Of a DNA stretch of 23,960 bases, positions 8,127 to 16,401 are shown one piece after another. Origin of the DNA: an uncultured Prevotella sp. (lineage in GTDB: Bacteria; Bacteroidota; Bacteroidia; Bacteroidales; Bacteroidaceae); contig UQHJ01000038.1 of the NCBI GenBank assembly GCA_900540885.1, positions 1 to 23,960 on the forward strand. The letters run 5' to 3'. The notes below the pieces were generated by a model that was not told the origin of the DNA, ran no database searches, and saw only the letters and a list, made by a program, of their open reading frames with translations. A program made the translations under genes and the position numbers. Position 1 is the stretch's first letter, and every line of letters begins with the position of its first letter.

Positions 8127-8954
8127 ATGAACAAGCAACAACTTATTGACAACATTCGTGCTAAGCACTCTTTCCTTTGTGTTGGTTTAGACACCGACTT
8201 GAAGAAAATCCCAGAGCATTTGTTGAAGGAAGAAGACCCTATCTTCGCTTTTAATAAGGCTATCATTGATGCTACAGCTCCTTATTGTGTAGCCTATAAG
8301 CCCAATTTAGCATTTTATGAATGCTTCGGCCTAAAAGGCTGGACAGCCTTTGAAAAGACGGTGAAGTATATTAAGGAAAACTATCCCGAACAGTTTATTA
8401 TAGCTGATGCAAAGCGCGGCGATATAGGTAACACCTCAGCCATGTATGCACGTTCATTCTTTGAAGAGATGAACATCGATTCGCTAACCGTAGCTCCTTA
8501 CATGGGCGAGGATAGTGTTACTCCTTTCTTACAATACGAAGGGAAATGGGTAATACTATTGGCATTGACGAGCAACAAAGGTTCTCACGACTTCCAACTC
8601 TCTGAAGATAAAGAGGGCGAACGCTTATTTGAGAAGGTGCTGCGTCGTTCATGCCAATGGGCAAGTGATGAAAAGATGATGTACGTAGTAGGTGCAACTC
8701 AAGGGCGCTTGTTTGAAGACATTCGTAAGATTGTACCCCATCATTTCTTGTTAGTACCAGGTGTAGGTGCTCAAGGTGGTTCACTTGAGGAGGTTTGTAA
8801 GTATGGAATGACGCGCGAGTGTGGATTACTTGTCAACTCTTCTCGTGGCATTATATATGCCGACCATACCGAAAACTTTGCAGCCGTTGCTGCTGAGAAA
8901 GCACACGAATTGCAACAGCAAATGCAGCGTGAACTTGAAAAGGTTGGTTTATAA
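8127..8954 (+). CDS. pyrF: Orotidine 5'-phosphate decarboxylase, class II
   Basis: Decarboxylates OMP to UMP, the last step of pyrimidine synthesis, in the cytoplasm. The catalytic signature DAKRGDIGNTSAMYA is present. The early FLCVGLDTDLKKIPEHL segment and VPGVGAQGGSLEEV plus LVNSSRGIIYA near the C-terminus are typical of the longer class II (PyrF type 2) enzymes, and the 275 residues fit that class. I chose ATG 8127 (MNKQQLIDNI) because upstream residues are not family-like and the putative -7 box lies within the longer frame. A strong two-way terminator follows. Confidence 0.96.
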   Translation: MNKQQLIDNIRAKHSFLCVGLDTDLKKIPEHLLKEEDPIFAFNKAIIDATAPYCVAYKPNLAFYECFGLKGWTAFEKTVKYIKENYPEQFIIADAKRGDIGNTSAMYARSFFEEMNIDSLTVAPYMGEDSVTPFLQYEGKWVILLALTSNKGSHDFQLSEDKEGERLFEKVLRRSCQWASDEKMMYVVGATQGRLFEDIRKIVPHHFLLVPGVGAQGGSLEEVCKYGMTRECGLLVNSSRGIIYADHTENFAAVAAEKAHELQQQMQRELEKVGL

Positions 8955-8974
8955 TTCAGCTTCTTAACCATACA

Positions 8975-9033
8975 AAAGAAACGATGCTTGCCGCTATTCA
9001 TTTACAATGAAGCGTGGCAAGCATCGTTTCTTT
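8975..9033. terminator. Strong two-way terminator between pyrF and the GH109-like gene
   Basis: Arms 8975-8992 and 9016-9033 are an 18-base perfect inverted repeat (AAAGAAACGATGCTTGCC on the left) around a 23-base loop. The right arm overlaps the stop codon region of the minus-strand gene. Outer A/T tracts suit termination in both directions. Confidence 0.85.
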
Positions 9034-10198
9034 ATCTTCTAAACTGTGGTATATCAATGGGAATGTTTCCTTGGCTGGCGGAAAGTTGTGTAAGTTCAGC
9101 CAAACATGACCATTCAGCAGCGTCGTAGACATCGATGTCAAGTGGTAGTCCGTTTTGTAAGCAATAGATAAGGCGTGCGTCCATGGCATAGTTCATCTCG
9201 TTAGGCACTCCTAATTGATGTCCCCTTTGCCATAGTTGTGAGGCGGGTGAGGTAGCAAACTTTTGCATGGCGCTTAATGCCTCATTGCCAGTTAAGAGTT
9301 TTTCTCCCTCTAATTGGATGGTGGGTAAGGGATATTTCTGTGCAAACCCCTTTGTGCCGCATACCGTTTGTAATCTATTGTAGGGGCGATTGGTGCTAAC
9401 GTCCAATTGCAGAAGAATGCTCACGCCACGTTCAGTGAGTATAAGCGTATTATTAATATGCCCCAGTTCGGAGTTGCATTCGTTGGGGATTGTTATAGAC
9501 GAGGAAAGCGAAACGAGTCGCACCATTCTGTCTTGATTGTGAAAGTCGAGTAGTTGGGCTATGGGGCCAATAGCGTGGGTAGGGTAGGGATTGCCACCAT
9601 GTTGAGCGCACGAATGGATCATCCAATTGTGTTTCGTGTCGCCATGTTGTGGAGCAAATTTGTATTCATTCAAGTTGTGAATGTAGGCACCTTCGCAATG
9701 CATTATTTGTCCGAAGAGACCGCGACGCTTTATCTCGAGCGTCTGTAGAGCGAAGAAGTCGTAACAACAGTTTTCGGCCATAAATAGGTGCCGCCTTGTC
9801 TTTTCAGCCGTTTCGACGAGTTGCCAACACTCGCGTAGCGTAGTGGCAGCAGGCACTTCTACTATTACGTGTTTGCCGCAGCGCATAGCCTCTGTTGCAA
9901 TAGTGGTGTGCGAGCGCCATTCCGTGCAAATGTAGACGACATCAACGTCCTGCATGCTGCAGGCTTCAGCCCAAGCCTTTTCTCCTATAAGCACTTTAGC
10001 TTGTGGACGTCCGCTTTGCGTGAGTTTCTGATTAGCTAAGAGAACTCGTTGTTCATCGATGTCGACGAGGTAACGTATTTCAGCCCCATGAATGAAAGCA
10101 TATCTTTCAAGCGTTTTCATGCCCCTTCCGCCTAACCCAATTAGAGCTATGCGTACAAGTGGTATAGGAGTACAAGCGAGATTTGCAACGGTTGGCAT
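9032..10198 (-). CDS. Gfo/Idh/MocA family protein, glycoside hydrolase family 109-like
   Basis: A 388-residue NAD-dependent protein. The Rossmann motif is GLGGRG (21-26), and EVPAATTLRECW (114 onward) is the Gfo/Idh core. The segments AENCCYDFF (141-149), EGAYIHNLNE (169 onward), GGNPYPTHAIGPIAQ (201 onward) and MDARLIYCLQNGLPLDIDVYDAAEW (339 onward) are, from memory, typical of GH109, which cleaves alpha-N-acetylgalactosaminides by an oxidation-elimination route using bound NAD. Y205 and H208 in YPTH would be the active-site pair. It lacks the Tat or lipoprotein signal and the extra length (about 440-470) that most GH109 proteins have, so it may be cytoplasmic and may act on a different sugar. 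Its stop is embedded in the shared terminator. Confidence 0.85.
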   Translation of the reverse strand: MPTVANLACTPIPLVRIALIGLGGRGMKTLERYAFIHGAEIRYLVDIDEQRVLLANQKLTQSGRPQAKVLIGEKAWAEACSMQDVDVVYICTEWRSHTTIATEAMRCGKHVIVEVPAATTLRECWQLVETAEKTRRHLFMAENCCYDFFALQTLEIKRRGLFGQIMHCEGAYIHNLNEYKFAPQHGDTKHNWMIHSCAQHGGNPYPTHAIGPIAQLLDFHNQDRMVRLVSLSSSITIPNECNSELGHINNTLILTERGVSILLQLDVSTNRPYNRLQTVCGTKGFAQKYPLPTIQLEGEKLLTGNEALSAMQKFATSPASQLWQRGHQLGVPNEMNYAMDARLIYCLQNGLPLDIDVYDAAEWSCLAELTQLSASQGNIPIDIPQFRR

Positions 10199-10225
10199 AC
10201 GGAGAACGTATAAAGGAGTTATAAT

Positions 10226-10263
10226 AAAAAAGTGGACGCGTCATTTTCAGACACATCCACTTT
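10226..10263 (-). terminator. Terminator after rpmE
   Basis: On the minus strand AAAGTGGATGTGTC pairs with GACGCGTCCACTTT, a 14-base stem with two G-T wobbles, followed by a T-run. It lies 67 bases after the rpmE stop and separates it from the GH109-like gene. Confidence 0.8.
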
Positions 10264-10329
10264 ACCACTTGGGTGTTACCTTTGCCCTTTGATAAGAACT
10301 ATTCTATTAGAGCTTAAGAGTAAGGAGAA

Positions 10330-10581
10330 TTACTTGCGGCTCTTACCGTAGCGGCTCATGAACTTGTCAACGCGACCAGCGGTGTCAACAAGCTTAGACT
10401 TGCCAGTGTAGAACGGGTGAGAGGTGCTTGAGATTTCAAGCTTTACTACGGGGTAAGTTTCGCCTTCAAATTCAACTGTGTCAGTTGTCTTGCAAGTTGA
10501 ACGTGAAAGGAACATATCGCCGTTACTCATGTCTTTAAATACTACGGGACGATAATTCTCAGGGTGAATACCTTGTTTCAT
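10330..10581 (-). CDS. rpmE2: Ribosomal protein L31, type B
   Basis: Component of the 50S subunit (bridge B1b region). The 83 residues have the type B pattern: MKQGIHPENYRPVVFKDMSNG at the N-terminus and EISSTSHPFYTGK near residues 50-62. The CxxC zinc motif of type A L31 is absent. In many bacteria type B is the zinc-independent form induced under zinc limitation. I see no Zur operator here, and this may be the only copy. A full Bacteroidetes promoter lies upstream on the minus strand and a terminator downstream. Confidence 0.95.
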   Translation of the reverse strand: MKQGIHPENYRPVVFKDMSNGDMFLSRSTCKTTDTVEFEGETYPVVKLEISSTSHPFYTGKSKLVDTAGRVDKFMSRYGKSRK

Positions 10582-10654
10582 TTTGCTATAGCTTTTTTAT
10601 GGTTTATCAAATTGTTATGGTAACAACTTAGTGTAATGGTCTGATAATCGGTTG

Positions 10655-10685
10655 CAAAAATACGCTTTTTTGTGTAATCTACAAA
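10655..10685 (-). promoter_or_regulatory. rpmE2: Promoter of rpmE
   Basis: Read on the minus strand, TTTG at 10685-10682 is followed 19 bases later by TATTTTTG at 10662-10655, an excellent match to the Bacteroidetes TTTG-N19-TAnnTTTG consensus. The leader would be about 65 bases. Confidence 0.75.
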
Positions 10686-10706
10686 GGGGCGTGTTCAAAA
10701 TTTTGC

Positions 10707-10714
10707 TACTTTTG
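10707..10714 (+). promoter_or_regulatory. -7 box of the DUF3256 gene, with little or no leader
   Basis: TACTTTTG fits TAnnTTTG and ends only five bases before the ATG at 10720, so transcription would begin at or next to the start codon (leaderless mRNA). A well-spaced -33 TTTG is not present. It lies 22 bases from the divergent rpmE -33 box. Confidence 0.45.
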
Positions 10715-10719
10715 CCTTC

Positions 10720-11355
10720 ATGAAACGATATGTACTATTTATTTTTGTGTTGTCTCTCACCTTATGTGCGAGTGCGGGTCAGCGTATAGATGCTTATTTT
10801 GCGAAGATGCCGCAAACGGTTTTGCCTTTGTTAGACAAGACAGCGCGGCTCGACCTACTCGACCTCTACAATAGCCACTTAACACCGAAAGTTGAAAACG
10901 TATATGGTGGTCAGTCTGCGTTGCTAACCAAGACGGACGATTATATTCAGATTAGATGTACAGATGCCAGTTCGTGGCAGATGAAACTTTTGCCTGTGGC
11001 GCATGACACGTTAATCGTATGCATTAGCACTGTTCGAGGGCTTAATACCTATTCAAGGCTTACCTATTATAGGGGGAGCGATTGGCACCAGGTAAAGCGT
11101 GACTTGCCCCAACCAGCGTTCAACTTGTTTGTAAAGTCAGCAGGGGAGACTCTTCCCACGCGTTTGCAATCATCTTTAGACGTACTTCGTAATTGCCCGA
11201 TCCAATTGACGCTGAGTGAGCGCGAACCGATATTAACGTGTGCGCTAAGCCTTGCAGTGCTTCCCCTCGAAGCACAGAAGAATTTGACCCCTTTATTGCA
11301 ATCGGTCAAGTATAAGTGGACTTCAGGTAAATGGGTGTTGTTACCAAATAGATAG
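10720..11355 (+). CDS. DUF3256 family secreted protein
   Basis: A 211-residue protein with a signal peptide (KRYVLFIFVLSLTLCASA, cleavage near residue 19). It opens with QRIDAYFAKMPQTVLPLLDKTARLDLLDLYNSH, which I recognise as the start of DUF3256, a Bacteroidales-restricted family of unknown role. The body is a series of short beta strands (YIQIRCTDASSWQMKLLP, DTLIVCISTVRGL) with no catalytic motif. It is probably periplasmic, or lipid-anchored if the Cys at residue 16 were a lipobox (poor match). It diverges from rpmE. Confidence 0.8.
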   Translation: MKRYVLFIFVLSLTLCASAGQRIDAYFAKMPQTVLPLLDKTARLDLLDLYNSHLTPKVENVYGGQSALLTKTDDYIQIRCTDASSWQMKLLPVAHDTLIVCISTVRGLNTYSRLTYYRGSDWHQVKRDLPQPAFNLFVKSAGETLPTRLQSSLDVLRNCPIQLTLSEREPILTCALSLAVLPLEAQKNLTPLLQSVKYKWTSGKWVLLPNR

Positions 11356-11399
11356 AGGACGCAAAATTGGGCGTTTCTGTGTCCAGTGTGAAGCAGTAT

Positions 11400-11417
11400 T
11401 TGATAAGCTGCAATTTA
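11400..11417 (+). repeat. 18-base dispersed repeat, copy 1
   Basis: TTGATAAGCTGCAATTTA is shared with 23725-23742 at 17 of 18 positions. It directly abuts the left end of the inverted-terminus element at 11417. Confidence 0.5.
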
Positions 11418-11494
11418 GAGGGTGTCAAAATAAGATCAAGCTACTAACATTGTTGAAAGTTTTTTTCGCGTCAAATCATGTTATGACGCCCTCT
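11417..11494. repeat. Short element with inverted termini between convergent genes
   Basis: AGAGGGTGTCA at 11417-11427 and TGACGCCCTCT at 11484-11494 are an 11-base inverted pair (one G-T difference) enclosing 56 bases. An inner GCGTCA/TGACGC pair is also present on the right side. The ends recall insertion-sequence or MITE termini. The alternative is a weak transcription terminator between the convergent genes at 11355 and 11514. Confidence 0.4.
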
Positions 11495-11513
11495 CTATTA
11501 ATTGCGGTACTCT

Positions 11514-14339
11514 TTAGTTCCAATCAATAAATTGTCCGTCTGCTGTGATACCTCGTATACTAATATCAAGGGTTTCACTTTCACGCGAGTTGGTGAAGAA
11601 TATAAGAGTTGCTTCCCCTTTCTCATTTGTCATGATTTGTGGAGCCCATAAGAGAGTACGACGGGTGTCGGCTTTTGTTGGTAAATCAAATTTTCGGTAG
11701 TTGGGGGAATAGAATCTTATGGGAGGTGTGAAGCCCTGAATATTTCTGTATTCACATCCTTTTTCGTTGCGTGTGCGAAATTCATCGGAGCGCTCGTAGA
11801 AGTAAATGTAGTCAGAAAGGTCTTTGTTATCAGCATCTTTGCCTCGGTTTCGTCTTTTGTACGTTCCAGAGATATTATCCTCAAAGAGTTCACTTCTCAC
11901 AATAGTAACGTAGTCAAAGTCCTTACAAAAGCAATTGCTCTCTTCGTTAAAGAAGGTAGGGTTAAGTTGATTATTTAATAAGAACTTATAAGTGTGTCCG
12001 TTAATGACGTACCCTCCGTCGTTCTTTTCTTGTCTTGATGAAAATTTGAAAGCTGGAGAGGTTGCGCTCTCGGTTTCGTTGATAGTTTCAGTTTTCTCAA
12101 GTTGTAGCGTATTATTGTATATTTCGAGGCCTTTGTTGTAGGAAGCCTCCGCTTCGTTATCAAAAGAAGAATTACCTATTGATAATTGGTGAGAAGCACT
12201 AGTTAAGTTCCGATTATTCTTTTGACGATAGGGCTTACACTTTAGTTCCATTAGATTTAGAAATTCGAATATGTTTAAGTCGTTAAGGCCAAAGTCGCGA
12301 AAGCGTTCGCACTCTTTTTGAATGTTGTAAAATGTGAGTGATGCACGTATTCCTTTGTTTACACCGCCGTCCCATGAGTATCGAGTGCCTGTTAGTCCTT
12401 TATATTTTCGTCTCGTGCTTACTGTTGCAGTTTTTAAGTTTTGCACTTTATAGGGAACGATTGTGTCTGTCCATTCAAAGTATTTAACATGATTGTTACT
12501 AACACTTGAAATATCTTTCATGCCTTGATAAGGGTGTATGGTCAGCATGTCGTACCAAAAGGGACGTAATTGAGGCGTAAGCCATCTGTCCAAATAGAGT
12601 CGGCACCATTTTTGTTGTTCCTTTTCAATCTTGTTAATTTTAAAGCGTGATAGATAATTTCCTTCAATGTTAGCGTTTACCATAAAAGCAAATTGTCCTG
12701 CATTATCGGTAGTCGTAGTTCCCTCAAAGCTTCCGCCAGTTACCTTTTCGTTTTCATAACCATAGGCTTTTAAATCAATCTTTGCTTTAGATAAGGGTCT
12801 ACGTTTATTATAGGTATAAAGTGTTCCTTTAATCAGTAATTTATCTTCAATAGGTTGTAGAAGTTCAAAGCTATCTTTTTTACACATAGTGTCAAAAGAG
12901 TTTGCACACCAACCTTGCACCATCATGAGTAAGTCAAGCATACGGTGGTGAGCTGCATCATTCTTTTGAAAGTATAGGTCGGGACGATGGATGTAACCTC
13001 GTAATTCTGATGCTAATAGCAAGTCTCCACTGATTCCACCATCAGCGTTATCGAGTAAAGTAGTTGCTTCATCACGTGCTGCAAATGAAAGATTGGCATT
13101 GCGTATGGGCTTGCCCTTATTATCTTGAGCACGAATTATAACTACAGCAGGACTGAAAGGCTTGTACGCTCTTTCGTTTTGTAATACCTCAAGTTGAACA
13201 AATCTTGCACTATCGGTAGCTTCAATTGGCTTCCATACCAAGCGAGTTGACAGACTATGACCTTGTTGGTTAAATAATTCTATTCGATTTACTCCTCCGC
13301 GCAATGCGCTATAAGGAATAGAATGGTAGTTAGAATTCTTTTTTACTACGCTAAGCGTGTCGAAGTAGCAAGCATTCTCACGATTGAAGATGGCAAGTCC
13401 CAATAGCTCATTTTGTATGGAATCAGCGGTAATAATGCTAATGTTAAGAACGCTGTCTGCTTGTTCAGCCTTTAAAGCGTAAGACGCAGTGCTTTGGGGC
13501 AACTCATACTTTTGTGATTTATTTGTTTGCACTTTAGCATATCCTTCAGAGAAGTCGGCTGGAAGTTCAAAAGAACCCATACCTTCATGTTCAGGTAGTG
13601 CTTGTGTGCATATTTCCCCATCAGCATAATAAATATAGATGCTATCACAAGTAGGAAGCCCTGTTCCGTCAGTAAGTTTGAAGGCAATGCGTTGTGATGT
13701 TCCCTTCACGCGGTTTCCTCCTTCGGGGTAGAAATCTAACAACCTTTTCTTGTTATTGCTCATTTCGTATGGGCGGGGCTTCCCAATTGTTGGGTATTTG
13801 CGTTGTGTTGGAGCTAAAAGCGAGAGTTGTGAAAGGCTCAGATCTAATCCTTTCTCTTTTACGTGTTGAGGATTAGCGTCAGTAAAGACGGGTAAAACAC
13901 GTGAAAAGCAGGCATAGCTTCCCCAATTAACCATTTCGCGCGTATAGGCTAAAATCTCGTAATAGCCTCCATAGGCGTAGGTGGGTAAGGGAATAGCGCC
14001 ATGTGCCGTTCCCATACTATCAATTTTAAGTGTTTGCTTGGTTATTTGTTGTCCGTCAGCATTTAATAGTTCAACGTATAGCACCCCGCTCAGTGTGGTG
14101 GGTTTGAGTGAAGAAGCACGTACAACATAGGCTTTGTACCATATCGTGTCGCCAACTAAGTAACTTGAACTATTGAAGTGCACATACACTTTTTCGCGTG
14201 GATAGGTATAATCAAATCTTGCAGCACTTTTAAACTTTTCAAAGAGTTGCTCTGTTTGATTACTTGTTTGTGCAGTCATTGAGACAACAAGTAATAGTAG
14301 AAAGTATGATAGTAGAAGAGTTTTCTTTTTCAAATTCAT
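11514..14339 (-). CDS. Large MG2-type envelope protein, copy 2
   Basis: A 941-residue exported protein with a signal peptide ending near TAQ (residues 1-23). Residues about 40-150 hold REKVYVHFNSSSYLVGDTIWYKAYVVRA, the macroglobulin MG2-like start of a Bacteroidetes-specific large-protein family. LDFYPEGGNRVKG and the AFKLTDGTGLP segment continue the beta-sandwich array. Residues about 498-553 (LLIKGTLYTYN, then TTDNAGQFAF) resemble a carboxypeptidase-regulatory-like domain. Residues about 630-700 (KTATVSTRRKYKGL, then FRDFGLNDLNIFEF) resemble the region that is a TonB plug-like domain in relatives. The C-terminus (RTLLWAPQIMTNEKGEATLIFFTNSRE) is nearly the same as in the protein at 16596. 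No catalytic or thioester motif is seen. I prefer ATG 14339 over an upstream in-frame ATG because the signal peptide begins there. Confidence 0.85.
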   Translation of the reverse strand: MNLKKKTLLLSYFLLLLVVSMTAQTSNQTEQLFEKFKSAARFDYTYPREKVYVHFNSSSYLVGDTIWYKAYVVRASSLKPTTLSGVLYVELLNADGQQITKQTLKIDSMGTAHGAIPLPTYAYGGYYEILAYTREMVNWGSYACFSRVLPVFTDANPQHVKEKGLDLSLSQLSLLAPTQRKYPTIGKPRPYEMSNNKKRLLDFYPEGGNRVKGTSQRIAFKLTDGTGLPTCDSIYIYYADGEICTQALPEHEGMGSFELPADFSEGYAKVQTNKSQKYELPQSTASYALKAEQADSVLNISIITADSIQNELLGLAIFNRENACYFDTLSVVKKNSNYHSIPYSALRGGVNRIELFNQQGHSLSTRLVWKPIEATDSARFVQLEVLQNERAYKPFSPAVVIIRAQDNKGKPIRNANLSFAARDEATTLLDNADGGISGDLLLASELRGYIHRPDLYFQKNDAAHHRMLDLLMMVQGWCANSFDTMCKKDSFELLQPIEDKLLIKGTLYTYNKRRPLSKAKIDLKAYGYENEKVTGGSFEGTTTTDNAGQFAFMVNANIEGNYLSRFKINKIEKEQQKWCRLYLDRWLTPQLRPFWYDMLTIHPYQGMKDISSVSNNHVKYFEWTDTIVPYKVQNLKTATVSTRRKYKGLTGTRYSWDGGVNKGIRASLTFYNIQKECERFRDFGLNDLNIFEFLNLMELKCKPYRQKNNRNLTSASHQLSIGNSSFDNEAEASYNKGLEIYNNTLQLEKTETINETESATSPAFKFSSRQEKNDGGYVINGHTYKFLLNNQLNPTFFNEESNCFCKDFDYVTIVRSELFEDNISGTYKRRNRGKDADNKDLSDYIYFYERSDEFRTRNEKGCEYRNIQGFTPPIRFYSPNYRKFDLPTKADTRRTLLWAPQIMTNEKGEATLIFFTNSRESETLDISIRGITADGQFIDWN

Positions 14340-14359
14340 AGTTTTATGGCATGTTATGC

Positions 14360-14875
14360 TTAACTTTCCATATCTAAAGGCTCGCATTCAATGTCCGAGG
14401 TCTTGCAATCTTTTAGTTTCCCTCCCTTTTTACATTGAATGAAATAAGCATCGGTAAATACTTCAATGATTCTTCTGTGATGATCTACTACAGCCCATGT
14501 CTCATCAGTTTGCTCTGCATTATATTGATTGGCATAGGAAGTAGCTTGTGTCAGAGCATCTGATAGGCTGAGCGAAATAAATGTCTTCCGAAATAGTATG
14601 GGCTTACTGCCTAACCAACCTTGATTCATATCTTCTTCCAAATGAGGGTGACGTAGTCTATCGTAAACAATCACATCGTAAGCATAGCGTGGGCAGTTTT
14701 TAAAGGATGCCTGCTTTTCTTCCTGGTATAAAGTGGGGGCAGTAGTGGCTTGAATTGTAACGGACTTCTCCTTTTTAGGTATGCCATAGTTGTGGTAGGC
14801 GTAGTTAAAGTTCATTGTAACAATGGCTAAAATAGCTAATGAACCAACGATGTATCTAATTATATTTTTTCTCAT
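14360..14875 (-). CDS. Small secreted Cys-rich protein, NVEALA-like, copy 2
   Basis: A 171-residue protein. Residues 1-34 (IRYIVGSLAILAIVTMNFNYA, then YHNYGIPK) are a leader with a possible cleavage after NYA. The rest contains NCPRYAYDVIVYD (C61), then C148, C157 and C164 in a CKKGG, DCKTSDIEC pattern. These cysteines, and NYGIPK, sit at the same positions in the copy at 19562. The leader layout resembles NVEALA-family peptides of Bacteroidales, but the NVEALA motif itself is absent, so this family link is tentative. It lies 1 base after the signal peptidase gene and 20 bases before the large MG2-type gene. Start chosen: first ATG of the frame. Confidence 0.75.
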   Translation of the reverse strand: MRKNIIRYIVGSLAILAIVTMNFNYAYHNYGIPKKEKSVTIQATTAPTLYQEEKQASFKNCPRYAYDVIVYDRLRHPHLEEDMNQGWLGSKPILFRKTFISLSLSDALTQATSYANQYNAEQTDETWAVVDHHRRIIEVFTDAYFIQCKKGGKLKDCKTSDIECEPLDMES

Positions 14876-14876
14876 G

Positions 14877-15470
14877 TTAGTGTTGTCGTTTTAGGGTAAA
14901 AAATATGTTGATTCTTCTGTTATGAATAGAGATGAGCCCCAATTGAGACGTAGCAATAATGCTTGATTGTGGTATGTATCCAAAATGTCGGCTATCGTAT
15001 GAAGTTTGTCTATTGTCACCATTCACGTAATAGAAATTCTGATGCGGAATATAGGTGGAGGACTTTCTCCCATTGATGTAGAAAGCATTATTGCGTATTA
15101 CGAAATGGGCGCTGTCTCCAGTTATGATACTTCTAACATCATTTGCATTCATTGTGTTGAGGCTAAGTGGTGTACCTTGATGAATGACTTTCGTTATTCT
15201 TTTAATCCAATTCTGATCTGAGTGGTTGGTTGATTTGAATATGACAATATCATCTATGGATAGTGTGGGGCTATTGTATGCGTTTTTATTATCTTGTGAC
15301 TTCTCCTTATTGGAGGCTGTTGATATGGTTGTGCACAAAACAACGTCTCCATCATGTAGTGTCGGTTCCATGCTGTTTGATTCAATCGTGCAAATAGAAT
15401 AAGGGCAGAAAAGTCTTAATAGAGTGAGAATGAAAAGAACAGCAATTGTCATCGTATATAGCAAACGCAT
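14877..15470 (-). CDS. lepB: Type I signal peptidase (LepB family), locus-specific
   Basis: A 197-residue serine protease with a single N-terminal membrane anchor (residues 4-23). The catalytic Ser33 lies in SNSMEPTL. The general-base Lys is K90 in IKRITKV. The box E motif GDNRQTSYDSRHFGYIP (151 onward) is complete. It cleaves signal peptides at the outer face of the cytoplasmic membrane. It is shorter than typical housekeeping LepB, and its position just before the small Cys-rich protein (1-base gap) suggests a dedicated substrate. I prefer ATG 15470 over upstream ATGs (15488, 15524), since it gives a normal anchor and a 7-base gap from the DUF1573 gene. Confidence 0.85.
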   Translation of the reverse strand: MRLLYTMTIAVLFILTLLRLFCPYSICTIESNSMEPTLHDGDVVLCTTISTASNKEKSQDNKNAYNSPTLSIDDIVIFKSTNHSDQNWIKRITKVIHQGTPLSLNTMNANDVRSIITGDSAHFVIRNNAFYINGRKSSTYIPHQNFYYVNGDNRQTSYDSRHFGYIPQSSIIATSQLGLISIHNRRINIFFTLKRQH

Positions 15471-15477
15471 ACTTTTG

Positions 15478-16401
15478 TTAAACCACATAAATGTCGATAT
15501 TAAATTCAATCGTTTGTTTATCATCTAAAATAATGGTGACACTTCTTTGCATCCAACCTTTTTTGTCGGGAACAAAGGATACGTCAATTGTTGCCTTGTC
15601 CTTGGCCTTTACCACAGTCGGGTAGTGCTCTATCAGCATACAATCACATGACGGCAATACTTGTTGGATCTTAACAGACTTGTTCCCTCTGTTTTGTAGA
15701 TAGAGCTTAACAGATGCCTTTTTGCGGAGTGGTAAGCCTTTAATTTCAATTTGAGGGTTTTCTGCAATAACCATAGTTGTTGGAGATGTATGGTTATAGG
15801 TATTGAGATATGAGGTTATAGCAAATAGGTACTGGCCTCCCATCGCATCATACATTCCTTCTGGATAAAAGACGTAGTGTATGAACTTGGCTTGGTTTAA
15901 TATGAAATACATTGGATTGCTTGTTTGGAAGTATTCTTCTAAGCCTATAGTGGATTCAACGTAGTAGCATGGAAAAGGCAAGTTTGTACTCATACGAACA
16001 AAGTCTTTGGGGAGAAATCCTGAAAAGAGAATGATAGGTTGAAGAGATGTTCCTTTGGTATTTTCTTCAAGATAGGTTAATGCTCTTTTCCAACAAACTT
16101 CACATTGTGATTTGTCAATGAATAAACAAAATTGGCTCCTTTTGGCTACGATGTCATCAAGTGTATATTGCTTCATATTGGAGTCGTAAAATGTCCAATC
16201 ATCGTTGATAGGTGTTTTAACCTCCTCTGTATAGTGAATATAGCTTTTAATGATTTTAAGTTGTGCGTTGTTGCTCTTTAATGTCTGAATATCAAGTTGT
16301 TGCTTGTAGTTATAGGCTATGAAGAAGAATGTTAAGGCAGCAATTGTTCCTAAGATGATGGCCCATGTTAGGTGTTGCTTGTTAAGTGTTAATGTTCTCA
16401 T
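15478..16401 (-). CDS. Membrane-anchored thioredoxin-like protein with DUF1573 domain
   Basis: A 307-residue protein. One N-terminal membrane helix is at about residues 12-30. Residues about 65-200 look like a thioredoxin-like fold, with QCEVCWKR giving C100-x-x-C103 as a candidate redox pair. The last 100 residues carry the DUF1573 pattern: NRGNKSVKIQQVLPSCDCML, then VSFVPDKKGWMQRSVTIILDD (Ig-like). DUF1573 proteins with thioredoxin-like parts occur in Bacteroidales envelope loci of the NVEALA and 6-bladed propeller type. Likely role: disulfide formation or reduction on exported proteins, inferred from the CxxC and from the Cys-rich neighbour. The next gene, the signal peptidase, starts 7 bases after its stop. 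Confidence 0.75.
   Translation of the reverse strand: MRTLTLNKQHLTWAIILGTIAALTFFFIAYNYKQQLDIQTLKSNNAQLKIIKSYIHYTEEVKTPINDDWTFYDSNMKQYTLDDIVAKRSQFCLFIDKSQCEVCWKRALTYLEENTKGTSLQPIILFSGFLPKDFVRMSTNLPFPCYYVESTIGLEEYFQTSNPMYFILNQAKFIHYVFYPEGMYDAMGGQYLFAITSYLNTYNHTSPTTMVIAENPQIEIKGLPLRKKASVKLYLQNRGNKSVKIQQVLPSCDCMLIEHYPTVVKAKDKATIDVSFVPDKKGWMQRSVTIILDDKQTIEFNIDIYVV

Noticed and set aside
10330..10581. Zinc-responsive (Zur) control of L31 type B
   Set aside because: No recognisable Zur palindrome overlaps its promoter, and type B may be the standard form in this organism.
14339..14387. Upstream in-frame ATG for the 941-residue protein
   Set aside because: It would put 16 non-signal residues ahead of a clear signal peptide and overlap the previous gene; ATG 14339 is better.
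15470..15524. Upstream ATGs for the signal peptidase
   Set aside because: They overlap the end of the DUF1573 gene and add residues ahead of the anchor; ATG 15470 gives a normal gap.
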